The position numbers and the translations under genes were made by a program. This document shows positions 46,256 to 56,120 of a DNA stretch of 64,000 nt, piece by piece. The DNA is from Mycoplasma anserisalpingitidis (GTDB lineage Bacteria > Bacillota_I > Bacilli_A > Mycoplasmatales > Metamycoplasmataceae): NCBI RefSeq assembly GCF_007859615.1, contig NZ_CP042295.1:620001-684000 (forward strand), written 5' to 3'. Under the pieces are notes generated by a model that was not told where the DNA came from, did no database searches, and saw only the letters and a program-made list of their open reading frames with translations. The number at the start of each line of letters is the position of its first letter. Positions within the stretch are counted from its first letter, which is position 1.

Positions 46256-46895
46256 ATTTCTCGTTTCATCAAGTCATGAATTCAACTTTGTCTTTTGCTG
46301 AATATGTATTAATTATAGATCCTCCAACAGCAACATCCACTTTAGCTTCATGGAATAAATCTGCATTGTTTTCTCTTAAACCACCATCACTGATGATGAA
46401 CAATTTTGGATTTATTTGTTTAAGAACTTTAACTCTGTTTAACAACTCAGGATTTAATTTAACGCCAGTTCCGCCGATTTTATCAATTGTCATTAAAACT
46501 ATAAAATCAACATTTTTAATTATGTCTACATAATTCATGATTTCGTCTTGTGATTCGATCATAACACCAAGTTGTCCTGAAAACATAGTTCTATAACTAC
46601 TTAATTTTTCAACACTTGCTTGTCTAAGTGGGAACGAAACTCTTTGAATTTTAATTTCATTGAATTTTTTTAGCAATAATTCAACATCACTAGTCATACA
46701 GTGAGCATCAAATTGAACATTAGGATATTTTTTGATTAAATAATCAGCAGTTTCCATATTTAATCCAAAACTTGATGTGTAATGAAAATCCATAAAATCA
46801 AGGTGCATATACTCTAGTCCATTTTTGACTAAATCATCAATTTGTTGTTCACACTTAAGCAGATTAAGTGCACATACACTTTGTGAATATTTCAA
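46245..46895 (-). CDS. Ribulose-/hexulose-phosphate 3-epimerase family protein
   Basis: 216 residues from TTG, 5 bases after AAGGAGG. A TIM-barrel epimerase: HLDFMDFHYTSSFGLN corresponds to the family's hlDvMDghF.pN..fG metal-binding motif; FDAHCMT holds a His ligand, and IISDGGLRENNADLF and VDVAVGGSII are the phosphate-binding end. In ascorbate operons an epimerase of this kind interconverts pentulose phosphates. UlaD and UlaE are not seen in the window, so the exact substrate is open. First gene of the operon. Confidence 0.75.
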
Positions 46896-47048
46896 GATTT
46901 ACCTCCTTACAAAAAATATCATACCAATAATATTGGTGAAGAATTACTATCACTGCAAACATTATTTTAGATAATATCGAGAGATGATATTTGTGCATAG
47001 ATGTCATATTAGATGACATATCAAGTCCCTTTACAAGATAGTTTTTAA
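46896..47048 (-). promoter_or_regulatory. Leader of the ula operon with inverted repeats
   Basis: The 5' untranslated part contains ATGTCAT-ATTAG-ATGACAT at 47001-47019, a perfect 7-bp inverted repeat about 20-40 bases after the predicted transcription start, and ACCAATAATATTGGT at about 46922-46936, a perfect palindrome near the start codon. The first suits a repressor operator, the second an RNA hairpin. No regulator gene is adjacent. Confidence 0.5.
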
Positions 47049-47078
47049 ATTATACTAAAGTATATATGCAAAGTACAA
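47049..47078 (-). promoter_or_regulatory. Predicted promoter of the ula operon
   Basis: On the minus strand TTGTAC, 18 bases, TATAAT. Confidence 0.5.
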
Positions 47079-47385
47079 AACATTTTCATAGGTCATAGTC
47101 AATATGTAATCATTTACACATCACTAAGTACTGTAAAATAGATATTTATGTATATTTTATGAATTTAGAAGTTAAAAATATTTTAAATAATAAAAGTTAT
47201 TTTTAGTTTATTTTCACATATTTTCATATAGTTGTATAACAGTATGAAAAAGTTTAAAATCTGCTTTGTAATTATTTATAAAAAATTAAAGGAATTTGCA
47301 ATATTTTAATGTTAACTATTTTTTTGTTATTAAAATAAATTTTAAGGGTTTTATCTTTTTATTCCACTCGATATACAAATGGTTA
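47079..47385. other. Intergenic, no gene
   Basis: AT-rich spacer. At about 47214-47243 a sequence complementary to ACAACTAT-GAAAA resembles the 15-bp direct repeats beside the IS at 2504. No open frame of note. Confidence 0.45.
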
Positions 47386-47622
47386 TATTGCAAAAAAATG
47401 GTAAATATGATAAAAAATTTCATTAAAAGTAATTAAAAGCACAAATTTATTGCAATAAAATGGTATATTGGCCAAAAAAATTCATTAAAATGTCAAAAAA
47501 CGATGAATTAATGCAAAAAAATGGTAAATATGATAAAAAATTCCATTATAAATATCTTAAAATGCAAATATAATGCAAAAAAATGGTAAATTTACTAAAA
47601 AATTTCACTATAAATCTATATA
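47386..47622. repeat. Four tandem repeats of about 62 bp upstream of the ATPase gene
   Basis: Units carry TGCAAAAAAATGGTAAATAT followed by ATAAAAAATTYCATT. The ATGG anchors are at 47398, 47460, 47521 and 47583, i.e. spacings of 62, 61 and 62. Each unit has short opposed AATGG and CATT ends. They stop about 40 bases before the ATG of the ATPase gene. Confidence 0.8.
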
Positions 47623-47659
47623 TCATCATAAATTTTGTTAAAATTATATTGAAAGGTTA

Positions 47660-48925
47660 ATGATGAAAGAAATAGAAATAGAAATAAAAAGAGATTTGTA
47701 CTTACAAAAATTAATTAGGAAAATGAACAATGGTACTATAAAAATAATAACCGGAATGAGAAGAGTAGGAAAGACTTATTTGCTTTTTACACTATTTTAT
47801 AATTATCTAATTTCGATAGGTATAGAAGAATCAAATATATTAAGAATATCATTTGAAGATTATGATAACCGGCACTTATCCAAGGAAGAAAATCTTTATA
47901 AAGCAATAAGCGAAAAAATTGAAAAAGACAAAAAATTGTATGTTCTCCTTGATGAAATCCAAGTTGTAGAAAATTTTGAAAAAGTTTTAATAAGTTTTTT
48001 AAATAACAAAAATGTAGACATTTATGTAACAGGAAGCAATGCAAAATTTTTATCTAAGGATGTAATAACTGAATTTAGAGGACGTGGTGATCAAATTCAA
48101 GTTTATCCATTATCTTTTAAGGAATTCAAAAGTGTTTATAATGAGTTAGATGTTAACGAAGCTTGAAATGAATACATTACTTATGGTGGACTCCCTGGAG
48201 TTAATAATCAAGATATCAGAGATAAAGCAAAATATTTATCTGATATTCTTAATAACACATATATAAAAGATGTTATAGAAAGAAATTCGATAAGAAGTGA
48301 TGAAATCTTTGATAATACTTTTTTAATATTAGCTTCATCAATTGGTAGTTTAACTAATCCTAATAATATAGTAAATACTTTTAATAGTAAACACATTAAT
48401 GTTCATTACAATACTATTTCAAACTATATAATTTATTTAGAAAATTCATTCTTAATTAGTAGGGCAAGATTATTTGACATTAAGGGTAGAAAAATAATTA
48501 ATTCTGAAAATAAGTTTTACTTTGGTGATGTTGGAATAAGAAATGTGGCACTTAATTTTAGACAGAATGATGAGTCACATATTTTAGAAAATATTATTTA
48601 TAATGAGTTAATCATCAGGGGATATAATGTTGATGTTGGAAGAATTGATTATAGAAACTCTAGTAGTAATGGAGGAGAAAGCCACAAATATGCGGAAGTG
48701 GACTTTGTTTGCAATGACTTTTTAAATAAAGTTTATGTTCAAGTTGCATTAGAAATTTCAACTGTGGAAAAAATGATACAAGAAACCAACTCATTTAGAA
48801 GAATAAGGGATTCATTCAAAAAAATTATTATAACTAAACATTTAAGAACACATTATACTGAAGAGGGAATATTAATTCTTAATCTATTTGACTTTCTTCT
48901 TGATGATAAATATTTATTACTATAA
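47660..48925 (+). CDS. AAA-family ATPase with DUF4143 domain
   Basis: 421 residues. N-terminal ATPase: Walker A GMRRVGKTYLL (about residue 32), Walker B-like YVLLDEIQ (about 100), sensor-like VYVTGSNAKFLSKD-type stretch (IYVTGSNAKFL), and GRGDQIQVYPLSFKEF. The C-terminal DUF4143 part contains the DIKGRKIINSENKFYFGDVG motif and a nuclease-like EVDFV...EIS arrangement. Such proteins are common accessory genes of unclear role. The start has two adjacent ATGs after AAAGG. Upstream are four tandem repeats, possibly its control region; downstream a terminator. Confidence 0.85.
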
Positions 48926-48927
48926 AT

Positions 48928-48952
48928 TTGTAGCTTAGACTACATTTTTATT
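48928..48952 (+). terminator. Terminator of the ATPase gene
   Basis: TGTAGCTTAGACTACA hairpin and T-run. Confidence 0.8.
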
Positions 48953-48964
48953 AAATTTAAAAAT

Positions 48965-48989
48965 AAAAAGGATGTTTATTAGACATCCC
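48965..48989 (-). terminator. Terminator of the ldhD-glpF operon
   Basis: On the minus strand GGATGT-CTAATAA-ACATCC followed by TTTTTA. Confidence 0.85.
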
Positions 48990-48994
48990 GATTA

Positions 48995-49894
48995 TTATTT
49001 TGTTGTCATATTATTATTTCTGTCGTTTTTGAATTTAATGCAATATACTACGAAAGGATTTACATATTTTTGTGTAATTCCTTGGATGAATAAATAGAAT
49101 ACTGGAGCTAAACTTGAACCAAGTGTCATTGCTATTGTTCCGCCAATAAATGAATTTGAAACAGTTGCGCCAGTGTTTGCTGCATTAAATAAGTATGGAA
49201 GTTGTTGAGCTAATCCACGAGCTGGGTTAATAGCTGCTGAACCACCAAGGATTCCCATTCATACTGAAAGCGAAATGATGAACATAATCATTAAATCACG
49301 GTATTTATCATTAATGTTTGGTGAAAAAATTGGGAATAATAATATTGCAGTCATAACTAATTCAGTGAAGAAAATTCAAGTTGAACCAGCCATCACATCA
49401 TCACTTTTCACATTATCAAAAGCTTTGCCTGCAGCAACATCAGCTAAAATTGGTGAGTTAGGTATCCCTGTTGTTGAAGTATTCATTCCAATAGCATAAA
49501 TAATTCCTGCAGCGGCAAACATTCCTAAAACTTGCATAGCAAATTTCATTAATGCATATTTGCCTGTGTTAGTTCCATTTAAGTATCTTGTTAAAGTTAC
49601 GGCTGGGTTTAAGTCACAACTTCATCTTAAGAAGAAGAATAAGCATAAACCAACAACAATAAATCCAGCAAAAAATCCTACGATTGTATTGTGGAGTAAA
49701 AATAAGTGCTCAATTGGTTTATTACCAACGTAAATACTTAAACCAGCAAGTCCCATACTGATAAAGATTGTTCCAATAAATTCTGATATAGCATGTTTAA
49801 TTCAAGTTTGTTTATTAGCAGGTTCTTGAGTGTTTTGTCTTCTTTTTTTTGTAAATTTAAAGAAATCAAAGATTCCATATTTTGTTTTATTCAT
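48995..49894 (-). CDS. glpF: Aquaglyceroporin-family channel (GlpF-like)
   Basis: 299 residues with six membrane segments and both pore motifs: CDLNPAVTLTRYL in the first half and SAAINPARGLAQQLP in the second. An N-terminal cytoplasmic extension of about 40 basic residues (TKKRRQNTQEP) is longer than in E. coli GlpF. It passes small neutral solutes. Its partner in the operon is a D-2-hydroxyacid dehydrogenase 7 bases upstream, not glycerol kinase, so lactic acid may be the solute, as for the Lactobacillus LarD channel. This specificity is inference. Confidence 0.88.
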
Positions 49895-49901
49895 TTTTTA
49901 A

Positions 49902-50939
49902 TTATCCGTTCTGAACTCTTCCGTTCTCTAATAATCTAAGAGCATTTGTAAAATCTTGTTTTTCAGCATTGTCAGCATTATCTAAGGTAATTCTTGCAAT
50001 TTGAGTTAATGCAACGTTTGTTAAGAATGCTTGGTGTGAAGTAATTAAAACATTTTTCATTTTAATTAATTCAGCTCATTCGGGGTCCATTTGTTGTATT
50101 TCTTCAGCACGCGTAGACACGTCTTCATAGAATCTTCCTTCTTCACGTTCAAGAACGTCAGAAGCAAGTCCTGCAATTGTATTATTTTTAAGACCTTTAA
50201 TAGCTGCTTTAATGTCAATTAATTCACCTCTAGATGTGTTAACAATAATAACACCTTTTTTCATAATTGAAACTGCATCCATGTCAATCATGTGTTTTGT
50301 TGATGGTAATAAAGGAGCATGAAGTGAAATAAAATCACTTTCTTTTAATAATTTTGTTAAAGTAACGTATTCAAATCCCATTTTTTTAGCTAAATCTGGA
50401 TTATTTGTTTCACTGTAAATGTCGAATACTAATACTCTAGCACCCATTCCTCTGGCAATGTTAATAAAACATTGTCCAATTTTTCCAGCACCAATAACTC
50501 CAATTGTTGAACCATATACACACATTCCATCAAGACCATTTAATGAGAAGTTGTATTTTTTAACACGTCTTGAAGCAGTAACCAATTTTCTGTTTAATGT
50601 CATCAATGTTGCCATAGCAAATTCAGCAACTGATTCAGCAGAATAGTTAGGGATTCTAAATACTTGAATTCCTAATTCTTGAGCTTTAACTAAGTCAACT
50701 TTATTATATCCCATTGATCTTTGTAATCAAACTTTAACACCATAACTTGCTAAAATGTCTAAAACATATTTATCACCATATGTGTTAACAAAAGCACAAA
50801 TAGCATCAAAACCTTTAGCTAATTTAGCAGTATTAATGTTTAAGTTTTCTTTGAAATAAACTATTTCATGTCTTCCATTGTTTTCTTGATTAAAGTATTT
50901 AATGTCATATTCTTTGGCATCAAAAAAAGCTATTTTCAC
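49902..50939 (-). CDS. D-lactate dehydrogenase (D-2-hydroxyacid dehydrogenase)
   Basis: 345 residues from GTG after GAAGG. NAD-binding GxGxxG is VIGAGKIGQCF (about residue 155), with the acidic residue that selects NAD in LVFDIYSE. Catalytic set: Arg in NTSRGELID, Glu in the region of LASDVLEREEGRF, His in ITSHQAFLT. The DVLEREEGRFYEDVS stretch is typical of D-LDH rather than of other family members. It would reduce pyruvate to D-lactate and regenerate NAD for glycolysis. Co-transcribed with the channel gene downstream. Confidence 0.88.
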
Positions 50940-51079
50940 AACTACCTTCTTTCTACATTAAATTTTATCTTAATTAATATTATTAATATATATAAGTAAT
51001 CATTATAATGGAAACAATAACAAATAAAGTTCATATTTAGTTCATTTTGTTAAATCAACTCATATTTATATGAGGTAAT

Positions 51080-51811
51080 ATGAGAGAATTTTTATTATAT
51101 TGAGCATGAATATGCAAAGGAAATAATTTGGAAATCTTCAAGAAAATTAAAAATGCTGAATTAGTAAATTTTAAATTACTTGAAGAAATCAAACAAAAAT
51201 TAGAAAAAACAAACATAAAATACATTACTTTTTTAGATAGCGATTATCCGAATGACTTACTACAACTTAAATATCCACCTTATGTTTTGTTTTATAAAGG
51301 AAATATTAATCTACTTAAAGGAAGGGAATTATTAAATATTACAGGAGAAATTAATGGAAGTATAAGTAAGTTTACAATTAGTTATTTGAACGAAAAGATT
51401 TTTAAGAAATCTACTTTAGTTACAAATCAACAAACAGATTTAGATTATGAAATCATTAATTTATTTAAAAAACATAAATCTAACATTATTTATCTACTTG
51501 CTAGTGGAATTAAAAGTGAATCTAGAGAATATGGTACAAATGAACTTATTTTAAGTCAATTTCCGCCTGATTATCATGTAAAGCGCGAACATTACTCAAT
51601 GCGTAATTTAATTTGTGCAGGTATTTCAAAGAGAATGATTTTGATTTCCACTAAAGAAGAAAGTAAATTAATCCACTTAGCATATGCTTTTGCAGATTAT
51701 GGAAAAAATGTTTTTTGTTTTCCTGGAATTCAGTGAAACGATACTAATAGTGAATTAATAAAAAATGGAGCACAAATGATAACTAATATTTCCGATGTTG
51801 TATATTTTTAG
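51080..51811 (+). CDS. dprA: DNA-processing protein A (DprA/Smf) homologue, reduced
   Basis: 243 residues; true start at 51080 because two TGA codons near the front are Trp. The Rossmann-like DprA core is recognisable from YPNDLLQLKYPPYVLFYKGN and KREHYSMRNLICAGISKRMI, plus GKNVFCFPG near the end. The canonical GxRxxS nucleotide/DNA loop after LLKGRELLNITG is degenerate (INGSISKF), and the protein is shorter than the usual 280-370. DprA loads RecA on single-stranded DNA in transformation. With the loop altered, the role here is uncertain. Confidence 0.75.
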
Positions 51812-51817
51812 TAAAAA

Positions 51818-51848
51818 AAACAGCAGGTTTGATTACCTGCTGTGATTT
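51818..51848. terminator. Bidirectional terminator between dprA and rpmA
   Basis: CAGCAGGT-TTGATT-ACCTGCTG flanked by an A-run on the left. Confidence 0.85.
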
Positions 51849-51868
51849 TAATAAATTAATCAAAAAGA

Positions 51869-52129
51869 TTAATTTTGTTTTTCTGTATATACTGAAGCAA
51901 ACTTTCTGTTTCTTCTAGTTTCATATTTAACATATCCATCGATTAATGCAAATAATGTATCATCACCACCACGTTGAACATTAACACCTGGGAAAATCTT
52001 TGTACCTCTTTGACGGTAAATGATTGAACCAGCTGTACAGAATTGTCCGTCACCTAATTTAGCACCAAGTCTTTTACTGTGTGAGTCACGACCATTACGT
52101 GTCGAACCACCGGCTTTCGTATGTGCCAT
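51869..52129 (-). CDS. rpmA: 50S ribosomal protein L27
   Basis: 86 residues, complete. [20 protein letters not shown] begins directly with the mature sequence; the cleavable N-terminal extension known from many Firmicutes L27 proteins is not present. GAKLGDGQF and [13 protein letters not shown] follow as expected. L27 reaches the peptidyl-transferase centre. It lies 7 bases after rplU. Confidence 0.95.
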   Translation of the reverse strand: MAHTKAGGSTRNGRDSHSKRLGAKLGDGQFCTAGSIIYRQRGTKIFPGVNVQRGGDDTLFALIDGYVKYETRRNRKFASVYTEKQN

Positions 52130-52136
52130 TTCTTAA

Positions 52137-52436
52137 TTATCCTTTAATTTCTGTAATTTTTACACGTGTATATGGTTGACGGTGTCCAAGTTTTCTTTTG
52201 TGTGTTGATTTTGCATTGTGACGATATACAACGATTTTTTTAGCTTTACCTTGTTTTTCAATAACACCAGTAACGCTAGCTCCTGTTAAATATGGTTGAC
52301 CAATCTTAGAGTCAACTAATAATACTTTATCAAAAGTAACGTTGTCTCCTTCATTTCCTTCAATTTTCTCAATGAAAATTGTTTGATCAACTTCAACTAA
52401 AAGTTGTTTGCCCCCTGTTTCGATGATTGCTTTCAT
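52137..52436 (-). CDS. rplU: 50S ribosomal protein L21
   Basis: 99 residues, typical. MKAIIETGGKQLLVE start, VLLVDSKIGQPYLTGA middle, and the C-terminal RNA-binding motif KRKLGHRQPYTRVKI. Forms the standard rplU-rpmA operon without the ysxB/prp gene that often lies between them; this agrees with the absence of an L27 extension to be cut. GGGAGGT precedes the ATG. Confidence 0.96.
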   Translation of the reverse strand: MKAIIETGGKQLLVEVDQTIFIEKIEGNEGDNVTFDKVLLVDSKIGQPYLTGASVTGVIEKQGKAKKIVVYRHNAKSTHKRKLGHRQPYTRVKITEIKG

Positions 52437-52521
52437 AGCAATACCTCCCTTAAGTGGCTCGCCTTTGAGGTGTTTAATAATTAAAACTTATATACCTTTT
52501 TAGAACGGTTACTAAAGTAAC
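52437..52521 (-). promoter_or_regulatory. 5' leader of rplU, candidate L21 leader
   Basis: About 85 nt between the predicted start (TATAAT at 52528-52533) and rplU. CACCTC upstream of GGCGAGCCACTTAAG is complementary to the GGGAGGT ribosome site, so the leader could fold to hide it. Consistent with ribosomal-protein autoregulation; not proven. Confidence 0.45.
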
Positions 52522-52562
52522 ATGCTTATTATACAACATTAAATTTTTAATTAAAGATTTTA

Positions 52563-52802
52563 TTAAAAAATAACTAAGTTATCATTTTGTACATTTTTAT
52601 CTTTTGTATAATCTCACTTGTAAGTGGCTTCTTTAGTTTTCATTTCGCCAGCACTACTTAAACTAGATTTTATCAGACCAATAATTGGTGTTATTGCATA
52701 AATTAATTGTGGCAGCAAAGTTACCAGAACACTAGCAACAGCACCAGGTTCAATCTTATCATAATCATCTTTGCTAACTCTTTTTAGTTCATTTAATTTC
52801 AT
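52563..52802 (-). CDS. Small hydrophobic-centre peptide of unknown function
   Basis: 79 residues; the apparent end at 52614 is TGA (Trp). A charged start (MKLNELKRVSKDDYDKIEPG) is followed by a hydrophobic segment (AVASVLVTLLPQLIYAI then TPIIGLIKSSL) and a polar tail. TGGAGG lies 4 bases before the ATG, a strong ribosome site. The stop codon lies in a terminator hairpin (ATAACTTAGTTAT-TTTTT). The layout resembles small bacteriocin or membrane-active peptides, but no processing genes are near. No family recognised. Confidence 0.6.
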
Positions 52803-52869
52803 ATTACCTCCATCTATAAATGTTGACTATTTAATAAATAAACAAAAAAAGTACAAAAAAGAGCCAAAA

Positions 52870-54057
52870 TTAGCTCTCTACATATTGTGTATTAAAACTT
52901 CCTACAACTTTAGTAATTGGATATACTGTAATTCATGCAGTTGGATCAACATTTTTGACATCTTCAATAATGTTTCTGGTTTCGAATAATAAACAAACTG
53001 TTTCGATTTTGTGAACTTCAGCTCCTGAGTAGCCTGATTTAATTGTATTTATTTCATATCCATGTCAGTAATTAATCAACTTAAAGTAGGCAAGTACTTT
53101 TGTTGGATTTGAACATGAAATAGATAATTTAACTTTTTTGTATTTAGGGTAAAGTAGATTAACGATTAAATTATTTACAACTAAATAAGTAAAGGTTGAT
53201 AATTCTCTCATTCCAAAGTAAACTCTGTGTGGATTCTCTTCAGTAACTGGATGAGGTTTACAAATTCCGAAGATCACTAAGAAGATAATTGCAGTTGTAA
53301 TAGAAACAATGCTCATTACTAAAGCAACATTCTTTTTAAGTTTTGTTGAAAAGTAATATACGATAAAATCAGTTCCACCGGTTGAACCACCTGATTTTCA
53401 TGATAAGGCTATTCCACTTGCTATAAATGCAGCACCAAGAACACCATAAAGTAATTTAATTCAAGTATCATGGTCAGGGTCTAATTCAGGTCCAAAATTA
53501 ATTGAATTTACTAAAAAATCATGAATAACTTCCGAACTAAATATAAAGTCAGTACCAATTTGGAATATCATAAATAGAACTGTTAATACGGTAAAAGTTC
53601 GTTTGATTTTTAGACCAACTGTAAAAATAAGTGGTAGGTTTACACCTAGATAAATTAACGCATAATATGCTTTAGTCTCGGGGACTAAAATGTTAATAAG
53701 AATAGGAATTCCACTTAGACCAGAAGGGATGGTGTCTCCTCTAACTAAAAACATTTTTGCTCCAAAGTTAAAAATTAATGCAACAAAAAAAATAAGTAAA
53801 ACTCTTAATCAGTATCTTTTAATTATTTCTGTAAATGTAAACGAACGTTCTTTACTATTTAATAGGTGACGTCCCATTTTGTATTTTAATAATTCTGCTT
53901 CTTGTAAAATTTCATCATTTTTAGTTTCAACAAAATTTTTACAATCTGGATTATGTTTTTGAAATTTTGGATTTTTGTTAAAAAAAGAAAGTCTTTTTGG
54001 TGATTTCTTTTGATTTTCGCAGCAAATTGTTCTATTTCTTTGTTCCCTTAGTTTCAT
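52870..54057 (-). CDS. YitT-family membrane protein
   Basis: 395 residues. A hydrophilic N-terminal stretch of 85 residues (with a CCEN.. and PDCKNF motif) precedes five to six membrane helices typical of YitT/DUF161: GDTIPSGLSGIPILI, SGIALSWKSGGSTGGTDFIVYY (the conserved GGSTGG..D motif) and, after it, the cytoplasmic DUF2179 domain (YKKVKLSISCSNP, IKSGYSGAEVHKIETV, DPTAWITVYPI). Transport is suspected for the family but not shown. It is a paralogue of 56116-57363 with ligA between them. A hairpin terminator overlaps the stop. Confidence 0.85.
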
Positions 54058-54084
54058 GATTAAAATTATAAATAATTTAATTAT

Positions 54085-56061
54085 TTATTTAATTAAATTA
54101 AATAAAAATTTATCATCAATAATTGATACATTTAGCTGCTCAGCTTTTTCTCTTTTAGAACCAGGATTTTCTCCACAAAGAAGATAATTTGTTTTAGCTG
54201 AAACTGATGAAGATACAGTTCCACCATTTTGTTCAATAATTTCTTTAAGTTCATTTCTTTTTAATTCAAAAGTACCTGTAATTACGAATGTTAAGTTTTC
54301 TAATTTCTTTGAAGTATTAGCAACTTCAATAGGTTTGAAAATTTCACTGAGTTTTTCGATGGTTAATCTATTTTGCTCATTAGCGATTCATTTTTTAAGT
54401 GATTCTACAGATTTAATTCCAAAGTCATTTTCATTTTCAAGTAAATCAATATCATAAGTTAAAAGTTCAGATATATTACTTATTCTTTTAGCAATAATTT
54501 TACTTGCTCTTTCACCAATATGTTTGATTCCTAAGGCAAAAATTAATTTTGACAATTTATTATTTTTACTTTTTTCAATACTTTCAAGAATATTATTGAT
54601 TTTTTTGTCTTTGAAACTTTTAAGCTTTAACATCTCATCTTTAAATTGGCCTAAATTATAAATATCATAAACTTCTTTAATTCAACCAAAATCGTAAAAA
54701 ATTCTTATATTAGCTTCTCCTAAATTGACAATATTTAAACTTGGTCTTGAGACAAAATGGATTAATTTTCTAACCTTCTTTTCATCACAATTTTCATTAA
54801 TGCAAAATTGGTCAACATTTTCTTCAATATATTCCAATTTAGAATTACATGAAGGACAATTTAATAATTTAGGATAAACACCATATGAGTTCTTTTTAAC
54901 TAAATCAATAACCTTAGGAATAATTTCTCCAGCTTTAATTAACTTAACTTCATCATTAACATTTAAATTTAACTCTTTAATGAATTCATAGTTGTGTAAA
55001 GTAGCAAATTGAACATTTGTCTGATTTAACTCTACTGATTCAACATTTGCAACATATGTTATTTTACCGGTTCGACCCACACTGGCACTAATTTCTTTGA
55101 TTTTAGTTGTTGCTGATTCAGTTTCTAATTTAAATGCAATAGCATATCTAGGGAATTTTGCAGTGTATCCTAGTTCTTCTCAAATGTCTATGTTATTAAG
55201 TTTAATAACAAATCCATCACAGTCATAATCTAATTTATTTTTTATTTCAGCAAATTTTTCAATTTCTTCTTTGATTTCTTCTAATTCAGTAACTTTCTTA
55301 AAGTAATTCTGAGTCGGTAACCCAAGTTCTTTAATAAATTGAATTACGTCAGATTGAAAGTGAAGATTATGTTTAATCGGATCAACAATTTCATATAAAA
55401 AAGCACTTAAATTTCTTTGTTTAACTATGTTTGGATCTAATTGACGCAAAGTACCACTAGCTGCATTTCTAGGGTTAGCGAATTCTTGTTTATTTTCACT
55501 TCTAAGTCTATTATTTATTTCTATTAAAGTCTTCTTCGAAATGTAAACTTCCCCTCTGATTTCAATATCACTTAAATAATTGATTTTTTGAGGTATTGAA
55601 TCAATTTGTATTATATTTTCAGTTACATCTTCACCTGTGATTCCATCACCACGTGTGACTGCTCTAATTAAATTACCATTTTTGTAATGTAATGAAATTG
55701 ATAATCCATCAATTTTATAATCCAATGCATAACTAACTTCCATTTCATCAATTTTTTTAATGATATTTTCATGAAATTTTTTTATTTCTTCGAAATCGTA
55801 AGCTTTTGAGAGAGAAAGCATTGCTTTATTGTGTTCAAATTTAGTGAATTTATTTGCAGCATAACCACCAATTATTTGAGTTGGACTGTCAGTAGTAATA
55901 AGTTCTGGGAATTCATTTTCTAAACTTAACAATTCGTTATATAACTTGTCATACTCAGCATCGCTTACAATAGGGTTGTCCATATTGTAATAATGATGAT
56001 TATATTTTTTGATTAATTCTATTAGTTCTTCTATTCTGTTTTTTGCTTGATTAATATTCAT
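54085..56061 (-). CDS. ligA: NAD-dependent DNA ligase
   Basis: 658 residues. It seals nicks in replication and repair using NAD. Ia domain HHYYNMDNPIVSDAEYD; adenylation Lys in ALDYKIDGLS (KxDG); RGDGITGEDVTENI; IRGEVYIS; NPRNAASGTLRQLD; four-Cys zinc site CPSC...CINENC; helix-hairpin-helix ALGIKHIGERAS; C-terminal BRCT (LENLTFVITGTF, GGTVSSSVSAKTNYLL). The start at 56061 is chosen over an ATG five codons upstream because a consensus promoter ends 6 bases before it and the upstream ATG overlaps its -10. Confidence 0.96.
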
Positions 56062-56067
56062 AAAATT

Positions 56068-56096
56068 ATTATACATTGATTAAAATTTATAAACAA
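56068..56096 (-). promoter_or_regulatory. Promoter of ligA, predicted leaderless transcript
   Basis: On the minus strand TTGTTT, 17 bases, TATAAT, then AATTTT and the ATG. Confidence 0.7.
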
Positions 56097-56120
56097 AAAA
56101 TCAGCAAAATGCTGATTAGA
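56097..56120 (-). terminator. Terminator of the second YitT-family gene
   Basis: AATCAGC-ATTT-TGCTGATT plus T-run on the minus strand, overlapping the stop codon and reaching the ligA -35. Confidence 0.75.

Noticed and set aside
47386-47622. CRISPR array or origin of replication
   Set aside because: Neighbouring repeats have no unique equal-length spacers; no dnaA gene or clear DnaA-box cluster is nearby.
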